Part shown: positions 42,857 to 52,871 of the stretch, piece by piece
How the letters are laid out: every line of letters begins with the position of its first letter
Numbering within the stretch: position 1 is the first letter of the stretch
Assembly (NCBI GenBank): GCA_964592595.1
Contig: CAZQFH010000016.1
Location: 11,396-75,395 of the forward strand
Length of the DNA: 64,000 nt
Direction: 5' to 3'
From: UBA5536 sp964592595
GTDB lineage: Bacteria; Bacteroidota; Bacteroidia; Bacteroidales; F082
Translations under genes and position numbers: made by a program
The notes under the pieces: generated by a model
The model's database searches: none
Told to the model about the DNA's origin: nothing
Seen by the model: only the letters and a program-made list of their open reading frames with translations

Positions 42857-45800
42857 ATGATTAACCGCTTCATTAGAAGCTTCTTCTTATTTATTTTTTT
42901 CTTGCTACCGGTTTTTTATGGCTATGGGCAGGAGGAGTCCTACTTCAATACGGATTCAGATATTTTTATCCAACAGGTTGCTGCTTTGTTGGATGAAACA
43001 TCAAACCGCGCATATAGAGATGATGGCAAATTGCTTATGCAGAAGTTTGTCCCACGATGGCAGGCTGGCCGTTTTTCGAAAGCTGAAAAGGATATGATCA
43101 AAGCAATCAGTGAAGAACTGTTTCAGAAAAAGTATAGAAATTATCCCTTTTTTTATGATTTTTATCTCGCCTTGAATGGATTAGCATTTAGCCGGCAACC
43201 CGAGCAAAGTGTTTTGAATTGGCTCAAGTTTACGAAGCAAATAGTACATAATCAATCACAAAGGAATTTTAGTGTACATTTAGATTTCACAAATCAATTG
43301 TTACAAAATCAAGTTATTTCCCAACGAGGTTCGTCGTCTTGGTTTTTAAGAAATGCCGAATATCGGTTTGCTTCAGATACTGCTTTGATTATCCAAGTTT
43401 TGAATTCAGATCTTGTTTGTGCTACCCGACGCGATAGCTCTTTAATTAAAAACACTTCTGGAATATTTTATACTAGCACTAATGAATGGCAGGGGTCAGG
43501 TGGCCAAATAGATTGGTGGCGATTTGATTTAACCGAAGCTGTACAGGTTAATTTAAAGGAGTACTCAATCGACCTGAATCAAACTGAATACAGCGCTGAT
43601 TCAGTAACATTTTTATATAAAAAATATTTTGATTTCAAGATGCTTGGCCGTTTTGAAGACAAGGTTTTTAGCAGTCCGCCCGGAAACAGAACCTCATATC
43701 CGCGTTTCAGTGCCTATTTTAGGAATTATGAGTTGAAGGATATTTTTGAGGGGATAAATTATCAGGGTGGTTTTGCAATGGAAGGCGCAACAATAAAAGG
43801 TATTGGCAACGGCAAAACGAAAGCTAAGCTTCTTTTTTTTCAAGAAAAGAAATTAAGAGCAATTTTGCAAGCATCTGATTTTGTGTTGTCTGACGATAGG
43901 ATTATTTCGAATAGCGTGATGATGACTATACCGATGGAACGCGATTCCATTTTTCATCCTGATGCTAATATGCGTTATGATAATAAGTTACGTCAAATAA
44001 TCCTCTACAGAACAGAAACCGGATTGGCAGATAGTCCGTTTTTCGACTCCTTTCATATGTTCGACCTTCATTTCGAGGCACTTTATTGGTCAGTTGATAA
44101 GCCCGAAATACTCTTTAGACAATTAGAGGGAATGCGTTCAGAAAACTCCGGTTTTCTGCAATCAATGAATTATTTTTCTTATACTGATTTTGATCGGTTA
44201 AGACTTATTGATAATCTGCATCCTATGTTTTCAATTGAGAACTATTTAAAAACATACAATAAGGATAACGAGATTATGCTAAGCTGGTATGCAGATTTTA
44301 TTAAAAAGCCAGAAGAGCAGGCACTTACTCAGCTTTTGAGATTAGCAGCAGAGGGCTATCTGGTGTATGATCCTGATCAACGAATGGCGATTGTAAACGA
44401 GCGGTTTTTCCATACCCTAAGCGCCAGGAAAGGTGATAAAGACCATGATGTGATTCAGATCAGTAGTACCACTTCATCATTTAAGCCAAATATCGTGATG
44501 AATCTGGATAGCTTGATTTTAAATGTTTCGGGTGTAGAGGAAATTACATTGAGTAACGCACAAAACGTCCGGATAATTCCAGATCAACAGCAGATTGCGA
44601 TAAGAAAGAACAGGGATTTTACTTTTTCAGGTTTCGTTGGTGCTGGATTATTCGAGTTTTACACCATTGAATCAAGTTTTAATTATGACCAGTTTAAACT
44701 GAATTTTACACAGGTAGATTCTTTATCATTTTTTGTTCCGCTGTTTAACCAACCCAAAAGAGCAGATGGAAGACGCGATTATGCAAGGGTTAGAAATGTA
44801 ATTTCGGATATGTCAGGGATACTCTATATTGATCAGGCCGATAATAAATCTGGTAAAAAACCATCCCCTCAGTATCCGGTTTTTGATAGTAAAAACGAAT
44901 CTTATGTGTATTTCCAAAAACCTTCGATAAATGAAAACCGCTTGCTAAAGGATGATTTTTATTATGTGGTTGATCCATTTGAAATAGACAGCCTGGACGA
45001 TTTTAGTACTGAAAACCTGCGTTTTGAAGGCTATCTAAATTCAGCTGGTATTTTTCCGCTTATCGAGGAACCACTGATAGTTTTACAGGATTATGCTTTA
45101 GGATTCAAGCATCAATTTGAAGAACTTAAACCAATATATAGCGAAAAGGCGTTTTTTGCCGATAGCATATTTTTAGGAAACCATGGATTTTGGGGTAGTG
45201 GTGTCCTGGAATATGGGCCTTCGGAAACGCAATCGGATAGTTTTGTGTTTTTTCCCGATGAGGTGAGAGCGCTGGCACATAAGTTTTCAATGACCGAACA
45301 AGAATTGCCGCATTCCTTTCCACAGGCGCAAGCTGATACAATTTATTTTTCCTGGTTAGCCGACACTAATCAGGTAATTTTGGAAACACGATATAATCCT
45401 TTGGTTTTATTTAATAACGTAATCTTCAAGGGAACTGCAAAGCTTAACCCGACTGAATTAAAAGCTATGGGTGAGTTATCATTTGGACAAGCCTGTCTTA
45501 AATCGGATTATTTTGATTTTAACAGGCAGTCTTTTACAGCAGATACTTCTGAATTTAAGCTGCTTACAGCAATTAGAGGTGAACCTGCTTTTGTGGCTCA
45601 GAAATACAATGCGGCAATAGATTTTGCCATGAGAGAGGCATTTTTTGAATATATCGATACGGAAAGTTCACTTTCGTTTCCTTTTAATAACTATATTTCA
45701 ACGCTTGTTGAGGCGAAATGGCACATGGATGAAGATAAAATTGATTTAGAAAATACTGTATATGAGAAGCATATAGATTTTGATTCGCTTTCTTATGATC

Positions 45801-47335
45801 AGTTAATTGATTTGGAATTGATTGGTTCTGAATTTATTTCAGTTCATCCAAATCAGGATTCTTTGTCATTTTTCAGCTTACAGGCAAGCTACAACATTAA
45901 ATCATACGCCATTGAAGCTTATGACGTAGGCATTATTAAAACGGCTGATGCTGCTGTTTTCCCTCATGAAGGATTGGTGTGCATTCATGAAGGTGCACGC
46001 ATGGAAACATTAAAAAATGCTTATATCATTGCTGATACTTCAAACAGAAGACATCATTTTTCTAATGCAACAGTTACAGTATTTGGGCGTAAACAGTTTG
46101 AAGCCTCAGGCGAGTATCAATATGTTGATTATGAAAACAATACGTTTCCAATTGTTTTCTCTGCAATTTTCCCGGACGAAAATGGTATAACCACAGCTTC
46201 AGGTTATATCGAAAAGGAGCAAATGTTTAGGTTGGGACCAAACTTTTGGTATGCCGGAAAAACTTTGTTGAAGGCGAATGTACCCTTGCTGAGCTTCGAG
46301 GGTGTCTTTAAATCTGAATATGCTTGTAATCAGCAAGATATTCCTTGGGTTAGGTTTAACTCAACCATAGATCCACGCGATATTCGTATACCGCTTGATA
46401 CTGTTTTACTTGACGAGGCGGGGCAAAAGCTTTATGCAGGTTTATATTTTGATCCCCTGGACCGACAATATTATGGATCATTTTTAAATAACCAAAGATC
46501 AAGTAAGGTTTCACCTGTGAAAAGCGATTATGGCACACTTCGCTACGATAGACCGAGCAATGCATATAAACTGGAATCGCTACCTGCAAACGGTGTGGTT
46601 TCAACGCTTGACCTGTCAATAAATCGTTGTTTGATAAGGGGTAAGGGTACTCTGGATTTGGGTTTGGATTTGCCTCTTGTGGATTTTAAGGTTGTTGGTA
46701 ATTATGAATACCTTATGATTCCTGACAGCATAAGTATTAATGTATTGTCTATTTTTGATTTTATGTTTGATGATAAGCTCCTGCAAATGATGTCAGACAG
46801 TATTAATAAAGCTGCTAAATCAGGCGCCCTGCTTAGTCAAAGTAACTATTTGTACACTTTGGGTATGCTTTCAGGAACAGATGAGTTGAATCGCGTACAA
46901 TCAGAATTAAGTCTTTATGGCTCGCCGCGCAGAATACCTGATGTGTATCAAAAAAGTTTTGTATTTAATAAACTGGAAATGAGTTGGGATAAGGAGCGTA
47001 GTGCATTTATTTCGCAAGGAGAGTTACGCTTAGCTAATGTTCTAAGAAATCAGGTGAATAAAAGTATTAGTGGTTTAGTTGTGTTCGAGAAGGGCAGGGC
47101 AGGGGATGCGGTTACCATTTATATGCAACCAAGCCCATCAGAATGGTATTATTTTCATTATGAGAATGGTATCATGCAAGCGATTTCTTCTTCACAAGAA
47201 TTTAACAACAGATTATTTGAGTTGAAATTAGAAAAACGCATACTTGAAGATCCTGATTCAGATTATGTTTATGAATTTGTGATAGCCTCTAAAAGAAGCG
47301 TTGTTGATTTTATAAGACATTACCAATTGAATTAA
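42857..47335 (+). CDS. Very large secreted protein of unknown function
   Basis: A 1,492-residue protein that I do not recognise. A signal peptide (FIRSFFLFIFFLLPVFYGYG) is followed by a uniformly beta-rich body with no further membrane segment and no catalytic motif. In the second half, segments such as VFGRKQFEASGEYQYVDYEN and MEGATIKGIGNGKTKAKLLF resemble the beta-jellyroll repeats of OstA/LptA/AsmA-like proteins that move lipids across the periplasm. This is only a faint likeness. It is placed between prmA and plsY (2-base gap), so it is likely co-transcribed with a phospholipid-synthesis gene. The ATG at 42857 starts the signal peptide; a TTG inside prmA is not needed. Confidence 0.6.
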   Translation: MINRFIRSFFLFIFFLLPVFYGYGQEESYFNTDSDIFIQQVAALLDETSNRAYRDDGKLLMQKFVPRWQAGRFSKAEKDMIKAISEELFQKKYRNYPFFYDFYLALNGLAFSRQPEQSVLNWLKFTKQIVHNQSQRNFSVHLDFTNQLLQNQVISQRGSSSWFLRNAEYRFASDTALIIQVLNSDLVCATRRDSSLIKNTSGIFYTSTNEWQGSGGQIDWWRFDLTEAVQVNLKEYSIDLNQTEYSADSVTFLYKKYFDFKMLGRFEDKVFSSPPGNRTSYPRFSAYFRNYELKDIFEGINYQGGFAMEGATIKGIGNGKTKAKLLFFQEKKLRAILQASDFVLSDDRIISNSVMMTIPMERDSIFHPDANMRYDNKLRQIILYRTETGLADSPFFDSFHMFDLHFEALYWSVDKPEILFRQLEGMRSENSGFLQSMNYFSYTDFDRLRLIDNLHPMFSIENYLKTYNKDNEIMLSWYADFIKKPEEQALTQLLRLAAEGYLVYDPDQRMAIVNERFFHTLSARKGDKDHDVIQISSTTSSFKPNIVMNLDSLILNVSGVEEITLSNAQNVRIIPDQQQIAIRKNRDFTFSGFVGAGLFEFYTIESSFNYDQFKLNFTQVDSLSFFVPLFNQPKRADGRRDYARVRNVISDMSGILYIDQADNKSGKKPSPQYPVFDSKNESYVYFQKPSINENRLLKDDFYYVVDPFEIDSLDDFSTENLRFEGYLNSAGIFPLIEEPLIVLQDYALGFKHQFEELKPIYSEKAFFADSIFLGNHGFWGSGVLEYGPSETQSDSFVFFPDEVRALAHKFSMTEQELPHSFPQAQADTIYFSWLADTNQVILETRYNPLVLFNNVIFKGTAKLNPTELKAMGELSFGQACLKSDYFDFNRQSFTADTSEFKLLTAIRGEPAFVAQKYNAAIDFAMREAFFEYIDTESSLSFPFNNYISTLVEAKWHMDEDKIDLENTVYEKHIDFDSLSYDQLIDLELIGSEFISVHPNQDSLSFFSLQASYNIKSYAIEAYDVGIIKTADAAVFPHEGLVCIHEGARMETLKNAYIIADTSNRRHHFSNATVTVFGRKQFEASGEYQYVDYENNTFPIVFSAIFPDENGITTASGYIEKEQMFRLGPNFWYAGKTLLKANVPLLSFEGVFKSEYACNQQDIPWVRFNSTIDPRDIRIPLDTVLLDEAGQKLYAGLYFDPLDRQYYGSFLNNQRSSKVSPVKSDYGTLRYDRPSNAYKLESLPANGVVSTLDLSINRCLIRGKGTLDLGLDLPLVDFKVVGNYEYLMIPDSISINVLSIFDFMFDDKLLQMMSDSINKAAKSGALLSQSNYLYTLGMLSGTDELNRVQSELSLYGSPRRIPDVYQKSFVFNKLEMSWDKERSAFISQGELRLANVLRNQVNKSISGLVVFEKGRAGDAVTIYMQPSPSEWYYFHYENGIMQAISSSQEFNNRLFELKLEKRILEDPDSDYVYEFVIASKRSVVDFIRHYQLN

Positions 47336-47337
47336 TT

Positions 47338-47988
47338 ATGAAAGCTGAATTAATTATAAGCACTTTTTTACCTGTAATAGTTGGCTATTTATTAGGATCT
47401 ATTCCTACAGCTGTTTGGGTTGGAAAGAAGTTTTATGGAAAGGACGTGCGTCTTGAGGGTTCTGGCAATGCCGGCGCAACTAACACTATTCGCGTTTTAG
47501 GCCTTACAGCAGGTATTCCGGTTTTGTTGATTGATGTTTTCAAGGGTTTAACAGCTGTTCTACTCATCGAACCTTTAAGCAGATTGGGTGGAGGAATTGA
47601 AATTACTCCCTTACTTCAGTTATTGGTTGCTACGGCAGCTGTTTTAGGACATACTTTTCCATTATTTGCAGGCTTTCGCGGAGGTAAAGGAGTAGCAACT
47701 TTACTCGGAATAGGTTTTGGATTGTATCCCTGGGCCGCACTTTTAGCCTTAGTTACTTTTGTAATTGTATTGTTGATAAGCAGATATGTTTCCCTTTCAA
47801 GTATTTCTGCCGGTCTCGCTTTTCCGTTTTTTGTAGTTTTTCTATTTCCTCCCGATCATATTATTTTTATCATTCTTGCGTTTGCTGTAGCCTTGTTTTT
47901 GCCATTAACGCATCGAAAAAATATAAAACGATTGTTGAACGGAACGGAATCAAAATTCGCTTTAAACAAATCCAAGAAAAAAAATTGA
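47338..47988 (+). CDS. plsY: Glycerol-3-phosphate acyltransferase PlsY
   Basis: A 216-residue inner-membrane acyltransferase using acyl-phosphate to acylate glycerol 3-phosphate, the first step of phospholipid synthesis. About five helices are present. The motifs are LLGSIPTAVWVGK, LEGSGNAGATNTIRVLG (motif 1) and FAGFRGGKGVATLLG (motif 2). The basic C-terminus is KSKKKN. It starts 2 bases after the large secreted protein and 84 bases before dnaN. Confidence 0.97.
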   Translation: MKAELIISTFLPVIVGYLLGSIPTAVWVGKKFYGKDVRLEGSGNAGATNTIRVLGLTAGIPVLLIDVFKGLTAVLLIEPLSRLGGGIEITPLLQLLVATAAVLGHTFPLFAGFRGGKGVATLLGIGFGLYPWAALLALVTFVIVLLISRYVSLSSISAGLAFPFFVVFLFPPDHIIFIILAFAVALFLPLTHRKNIKRLLNGTESKFALNKSKKKN

Positions 47989-48072
47989 TAACTTGTTGGT
48001 AATTCTTTTTTGATAAGCATTAACAACGCAATCAAATTTCTTATTTTTACACTTTAAAAAACTATCAATAAT

Positions 48073-49200
48073 ATGAAATTTATAATTTCCAGCTTAAAGT
48101 TATTGAAAAGTATTCAGGCACTTGGGGGCGTAATTGGTTCGAACAACACACTTCCCATTCTTGATGATTTTCTGTTTAGCCTTACTGATGGTGAGTTGCG
48201 TATAACAGCTTCTGACCTTGAGACGACAATGATGATTAGTTTGAATCCTGATATGCAGGAGGGTATGGGCGAAGTTACGATTCCTGCCCGATTATTATTA
48301 GACATCATGAAAACGTTTCCTGATATCCCTGTGACCATCGACGTTAAGTCCGAAAACCTCATGGTAGAACTTACGGCTGGTGAAGGTCATTATAAATTGT
48401 CGGGTCACAAAAGTGATGAGTTTCCTCAAACTCCGGTTCTTGAAGATCCAACAGTAATGGATTTATCTGCCGAAATTTTGGCTAACGGTTTTGAAAAAAC
48501 GATTTTCGCCACCGGAAATGATGAGCTGCGTCCGGTAATGTCTGGTGTGTTGATAGAACTTTCTGAAGATTACCTCACTTTTGTTGCTACTGATGCTCAC
48601 AAGCTGGTTCGCTACCGGCGGCTGGATGTAAAAACAGAACAAAATGCGGCTTTTATCCTTCCTAAAAAACCTATCAACCAACTCAAAAACTTGCTTTCCT
48701 CGAAAAGTGAGGGAGATGTAACCTTGTCATTTAATCAAAAAAATGCAATGTTTAGCTTTGATAATGTGAAGCTGGTTTGTCGTTTGATTGAAGGAAAATA
48801 TCCAAATTATGAAGCTGTAATACCGACTACAAATCCTAATAAGCTCAATATAGATCGACTTTCGTTACTTAACTCGATCAGAAGGGTTGCTATTTTCTCG
48901 AACAAAGCTACCCATCAGGTGCGTTTCAAGATTACAGGTCAGGAACTTATGCTTTCGGCTGAAGATCTTGATTATTATAATGAAGCCCGTGAACGCCTCA
49001 CCTGTAGCTATGAAGGAGATGATATGGAAATTGGGTTTAATTCCAGGTTTTTTCAGGAAATGCTAAATAATATGGATACTGACAGTGTGCAGTTAGAAAT
49101 GTCTGCGCCCAACAGAGCCGGTATTTTACTACCCGTTGAAAATGAAAATAAGGAAGAAGATATATTAATGTTGATCATGCCTGTCATGCTCAATCAATAA
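48073..49200 (+). CDS. dnaN: DNA polymerase III beta subunit (sliding clamp)
   Basis: A 375-residue clamp of three repeated domains that encircles DNA and tethers the replicase. The sequence begins MKFIISSLKLLKSIQALGGV and ends LMLIMPVMLNQ. The middle shows LRPVMSGVLIEL and SNKATHQVRFKI, as in bacterial DnaN. The gene is not beside dnaA here. A strong terminator follows. It can load the DinB polymerase, which has a clamp-binding motif. Confidence 0.98.
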   Translation: MKFIISSLKLLKSIQALGGVIGSNNTLPILDDFLFSLTDGELRITASDLETTMMISLNPDMQEGMGEVTIPARLLLDIMKTFPDIPVTIDVKSENLMVELTAGEGHYKLSGHKSDEFPQTPVLEDPTVMDLSAEILANGFEKTIFATGNDELRPVMSGVLIELSEDYLTFVATDAHKLVRYRRLDVKTEQNAAFILPKKPINQLKNLLSSKSEGDVTLSFNQKNAMFSFDNVKLVCRLIEGKYPNYEAVIPTTNPNKLNIDRLSLLNSIRRVAIFSNKATHQVRFKITGQELMLSAEDLDYYNEARERLTCSYEGDDMEIGFNSRFFQEMLNNMDTDSVQLEMSAPNRAGILLPVENENKEEDILMLIMPVMLNQ

Positions 49201-49221
49201 TTTTCGGTTCTAATTGTGATG

Positions 49222-49250
49222 CCCCCGGATTTTTTTCGGGGGTTTTTTGT
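49222..49250 (+). terminator. dnaN terminator
   Basis: CCCCCG/CGGGGG form a 6-base-pair GC stem with a loop of seven T plus GA, followed by six T. It lies 21 bases after the dnaN stop codon. Confidence 0.93.
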
Positions 49251-49329
49251 TTTCATGCATGTTTTTTTCTGTTTTTACGAACCAAGCAAGCAATTATTTG
49301 TTCTTTGAGAACCATCATAAATAAAAACC

Positions 49330-50085
49330 ATGAAATCACAGACCAAATTAGCGCTAATCTTATTAGTGACGGCGGTATTAGTGTCGTCGTGTAGATCTGT
49401 TTCGCAAAGAAATACAGATCAAATTGAAAACAAATCCTATTTGAAGAAATCTTTTGGAAATGGTGTGAATCTCGAATTTTATTTTGAAAAAGGTAAACAC
49501 CATAATTATCCAAGCTTTGCTGTTTGGATAGAATCATTAAGTGGGGAAATAATCCAGACACTTTTTGTTACTAAATCTGTTGCGACAGGCTCTTATACTT
49601 ATGGTGATGCCGGAAATGGTCATTGGCTTAAAGTTCCTGGTCCGGCAGTTCGTCCGGCTTCGCTGCCATATTGGCTGCACCGGCGAGAGATAGGTGTTGC
49701 TGGCGAGATGCCATCACCTGATCAGCCACTTCCTGATGCCTATACCGGTGCAACGCCAGATGCTTCATTCAATATGGATATTCAAGCCAAAGATGTTCTT
49801 CCGGAACGGTTTAAGGTTTTGGTGGAAGTGAATCAGCCCTGGGACTGGAATAACTTCTGGACAAACAATAAGTTTGAGGATGATCCTCAATACCGCACAT
49901 CTGCGCAACCTGCGCTTGTATATGCTGTTGAAGTCGATCTTAAAAATACGGCAGGTACCTATCATCTTAATCCTATTGGCCATAGCCACTATGCAGGGGC
50001 TGATGGAAAGCTTTATACTAATCTACAGACTTTGACCACTGCATTAGCAATATTTGACTCAATAACACTGAAAATCAAGAAGTAA
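49330..50085 (+). CDS. DUF2271-like periplasmic lipoprotein
   Basis: A 251-residue lipoprotein with lipobox VSSC (C21). The body resembles DUF2271: YPSFAVWIESLSGEIIQTLF, a following LPYWLHRR, DAYTGATPDASFNMD and a VLVEVNQPWDWN strand. DUF2271 proteins often accompany TonB receptors or extracytoplasmic flavin systems; their role is unknown. Its TAA overlaps the next gene's ATG (TAATG), so it is translationally coupled to a TonB-dependent receptor, which points to a joint role at the outer membrane. Confidence 0.75.
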   Translation: MKSQTKLALILLVTAVLVSSCRSVSQRNTDQIENKSYLKKSFGNGVNLEFYFEKGKHHNYPSFAVWIESLSGEIIQTLFVTKSVATGSYTYGDAGNGHWLKVPGPAVRPASLPYWLHRREIGVAGEMPSPDQPLPDAYTGATPDASFNMDIQAKDVLPERFKVLVEVNQPWDWNNFWTNNKFEDDPQYRTSAQPALVYAVEVDLKNTAGTYHLNPIGHSHYAGADGKLYTNLQTLTTALAIFDSITLKIKK

Positions 50086-52466
50086 TGAAAAAGAGAATTG
50101 TTGTTATATTGGGATTGATAGGATTGATTATTCAGCTTAATGCACAAAATGCTTCTGTGAGTGGCCGTGTGATCGACAAGACAAACAATGAGCCCCTTCC
50201 ATTTGCTAATGTTGTGGTACAAGGAACTACAATAGGTGCCACAACCGACTTTGATGGTGAGTTTACTATCGCAGGATTAAATCCTGGTTTTATAACGATA
50301 GAAGCAACCTATGTTGGATATAAAAATGCTGTTTCTGATGAGATCCAACTCACAAATGCTAAAGCAGAATATGTTAATATCTCAATGGAAAATGCTGGGA
50401 TTGCACTTCAGGAAGTAGAAGTAAAAGCGAATCCTTTTATCAGAACCGAAGAGAGCCCGCTTTCGCTGCAAAAGCTTGGTGTAAGTGAGATTGAAACAAA
50501 TCCTGGAAGTAATCGTGATATTTCACGTGTAATTCAATCCCTTCCGGGTGTTGGTTCTGGCGTTTCATTCCGTAACGATATTATAATCAGGGGGGGAGGA
50601 CCAAGCGAGGCGGTTTTTTATCTTGATGGAGTGCAGATACCTACCATAAATCATTTTGCTACTCAGGGCTCATCAGGAGGAGCTGTTGGGATATTGAATG
50701 CGGATTTTATCAGTTCGGTCGATTTTTATTCGGGAGCATTTCCTGCAAACAGATCGAATGCGCTCAGCGGTGTTTTTGAGTTTACACAAAAGGAAGGAAA
50801 TAAGGAAAAAACAAGATTTCGTGGCACTGTAGGTGCTTCAGAGCTGAGCCTTACGCTCGATGGGCCTGCTGGCGAAAAATCTAATTACATTTTTTCTGTT
50901 CGCCGGTCTTATCTCCAATTTCTCTTTGATGTGATTGGGTTGCCTTTTTTGCCAACATTTAACGATTATCAGTTTAAATGGAAAACGAGATTTGATAAAA
51001 GAAACGAACTCACCATCGTCAGTATTGGCGCTTTGGATCAGTTTCGTTTAAATACCGGCATTGAAAATCCTACAGAGGAACAAGAGTATATCTTATCCTT
51101 TCTACCTGTAAATGAACAGTGGTCGTATGCAATTGGTGCTGTTTACAGACATTTTAAACAGCATAGTTTTCAAACATTGGTGGTAAGTCGTAATATGCTT
51201 AATAATGTGAGTTACAAATACCCGGAAAATGATGAGAGCAGACCAAGAATATTAGACTATAATTCGCAGGAGATTGAGAATAAAATACGCTTCGAAAATA
51301 ATATCCGCTGGGGTGATTATAAGTTTGTTTACTCATTAGGAGGAACTTATGCAAAATACTTTAATAGCACCAATCAGCAGATTTTTATTGGAAATGAACT
51401 TACTACATTGGACTATGAAACAAATTTGAATGTATTGATGGGAGGTGGTTCTGCTCAGCTCAGTAAGAATTTTTTTAATGACCGTTTATCCCTTTCAGTT
51501 GGTTTACGAACAGATTTTAATAATTACAGTTCTTCGATGGGTAACCCTGTTGATCAGTTATCACCAAGATTATCAGCTTCATATGTTTTGTCAGACAAAT
51601 GGGCTGTAACTGCAAATACTGGACGTTATTATCAATTGCCTGCCTACACTACACTTGGTTTTAGAAATAATGCCGGTGATCTGGTAAACAAGGAAAACGA
51701 CATACGCTACATTGGCGCAAATCATTTTATTACCGGACTGCAATTTATTCCCCGGGATGATGTGTTTTTCTCTATTGAAGGTTTTTATAAGCAATATAGT
51801 CACTATCCATTTTCATTAAACGACTCTATTAGTTTAGCTAATAAAGGGGCTGATTTTGGAATTTTAGGTAACGAAGAAGTTACATCTACCAGTAAAGGGC
51901 GAGCTTATGGATTTGAAGTATTGAACAGATCCAAATTGCCGTCCGGGTTAAATTTGATATTTTCTTACACTTTTGTTCGGAGTGAGTTTGAAGATTTTAA
52001 ACAAGAACTTATTCCTTCCAGTTGGGATTTCAGACACATAATTGTCTTAACTGCCTCTCAAAATCTGAAGAAAAACTGGACGGCTGGAATTAAGTGGCGC
52101 TTTGACGGAGGTTTGCCCTATACACCATACGATCTGGAAAAATCGGCATTGGTTTCGGCATGGGATGCGCAGGGGCGACCCTATTTTGATTTCGCTCGCC
52201 TTAATCAATTGCGTTTGGATCCTTATCATCAGCTTGATTTGCGCGTTGATAAACGGTATTTCTTTGATCGTTGGTCGTTAATGCTTTACGTTGATATTCA
52301 AAATGTTTACAACTTCAAAGCAAAGCTTCAGGATGATATCGTTCGAGAAAAGGATGCTAATGGTAATTTTATCACAATTGATGACGATACGAAATATATA
52401 CTAAGGGGAATACAAAATACGAGTGGAACAGTTTTACCAACAATTGGAATAATGGTTGAATTTTAG
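50085..52466 (+). CDS. TonB-dependent receptor with carboxypeptidase-regulatory domain
   Basis: A 793-residue outer-membrane receptor. A signal peptide (to LNAQ, about residue 21) is followed by a CarboxypepD_reg-like domain (SVSGRVIDKTNNEPLPFANV, about 24-110). The plug has NRDISRVIQSLPGVGSGVSF and IIIRGGGPSEAVFYLDG. A beta-barrel ends at GIMVEF. The plug form with RGGGPSE is like siderophore, heme or metal-type receptors of Bacteroidota rather than SusC. It is coupled to the DUF2271-like lipoprotein by a TAATG overlap. Ligand unknown; a metal or metal complex is a guess. Confidence 0.93.
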   Translation: MKKRIVVILGLIGLIIQLNAQNASVSGRVIDKTNNEPLPFANVVVQGTTIGATTDFDGEFTIAGLNPGFITIEATYVGYKNAVSDEIQLTNAKAEYVNISMENAGIALQEVEVKANPFIRTEESPLSLQKLGVSEIETNPGSNRDISRVIQSLPGVGSGVSFRNDIIIRGGGPSEAVFYLDGVQIPTINHFATQGSSGGAVGILNADFISSVDFYSGAFPANRSNALSGVFEFTQKEGNKEKTRFRGTVGASELSLTLDGPAGEKSNYIFSVRRSYLQFLFDVIGLPFLPTFNDYQFKWKTRFDKRNELTIVSIGALDQFRLNTGIENPTEEQEYILSFLPVNEQWSYAIGAVYRHFKQHSFQTLVVSRNMLNNVSYKYPENDESRPRILDYNSQEIENKIRFENNIRWGDYKFVYSLGGTYAKYFNSTNQQIFIGNELTTLDYETNLNVLMGGGSAQLSKNFFNDRLSLSVGLRTDFNNYSSSMGNPVDQLSPRLSASYVLSDKWAVTANTGRYYQLPAYTTLGFRNNAGDLVNKENDIRYIGANHFITGLQFIPRDDVFFSIEGFYKQYSHYPFSLNDSISLANKGADFGILGNEEVTSTSKGRAYGFEVLNRSKLPSGLNLIFSYTFVRSEFEDFKQELIPSSWDFRHIIVLTASQNLKKNWTAGIKWRFDGGLPYTPYDLEKSALVSAWDAQGRPYFDFARLNQLRLDPYHQLDLRVDKRYFFDRWSLMLYVDIQNVYNFKAKLQDDIVREKDANGNFITIDDDTKYILRGIQNTSGTVLPTIGIMVEF

Positions 52467-52729
52467 GGTAAACTGGAATTGTTTTGATCGGCATTTGTTC
52501 GCCTGAGATTTATGGCAATTCTACCTGGATCAAGTTCAATCAAACTAAATACAACCGTTTCATTTTCATTTATTTGATCAAATAAATCGGTGGTGTTAAA
52601 GCGAAAAAACAGTCCGGTTACATGCTCTTTAACGAATCCGTAACCTCTGTCGGGATGTATCTCGATGACTTTACCTTTTTTCATAGTGATATCGCTTGAT
52701 TCAAACGATTGCGAAGGTAGCGTGATCAT
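52463..52729 (-). CDS. Cold-shock-domain-like small protein
   Basis: An 88-residue protein. From residue 16, KKGKVIEIHPDRGYGFVKE has the look of an OB-fold cold-shock domain (GYGFVK corresponds to RNP1 GFGFI). The second RNA-binding motif is weak (LFFRFNTTDL). It may bind RNA or single-stranded DNA. The start is uncertain between the ATG at 52729 and that at 52684, which begins exactly at the domain. Its 3' end overlaps the TonB-receptor stop by 4 bases. Confidence 0.75.
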   Translation of the reverse strand: MITLPSQSFESSDITMKKGKVIEIHPDRGYGFVKEHVTGLFFRFNTTDLFDQINENETVVFSLIELDPGRIAINLRRTNADQNNSSLP

Positions 52730-52780
52730 ATAAAGTGATGCTTAAATGTAGATTAAAGCAATGTTAAAAAAATACTGTTA

Positions 52781-52819
52781 AAACCAATAAAAGCCTGCTC
52801 CAAAGTTGAACAGGCTTTT
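52781..52819 (-). terminator. pckA terminator
   Basis: On the minus strand AAAAGCCTG/CAGGCTTTT form a 9-base-pair stem with a 13-base loop (52789-52819), followed by a T-rich run. It lies about 50 bases after the pckA stop. The same hairpin also has T residues on the plus strand. Confidence 0.8.
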
Positions 52820-52871
52820 GTTTTTTATGATACTCAAGAAAAAGGGTTATCTAATGATGTAGAATTTGTTA

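Noticed and set aside
49253..49561. A 102-residue minus-strand frame opposite the DUF2271-like gene
   Set aside because: It runs antisense through a clear lipoprotein signal sequence on the plus strand, and has no promoter or family match.
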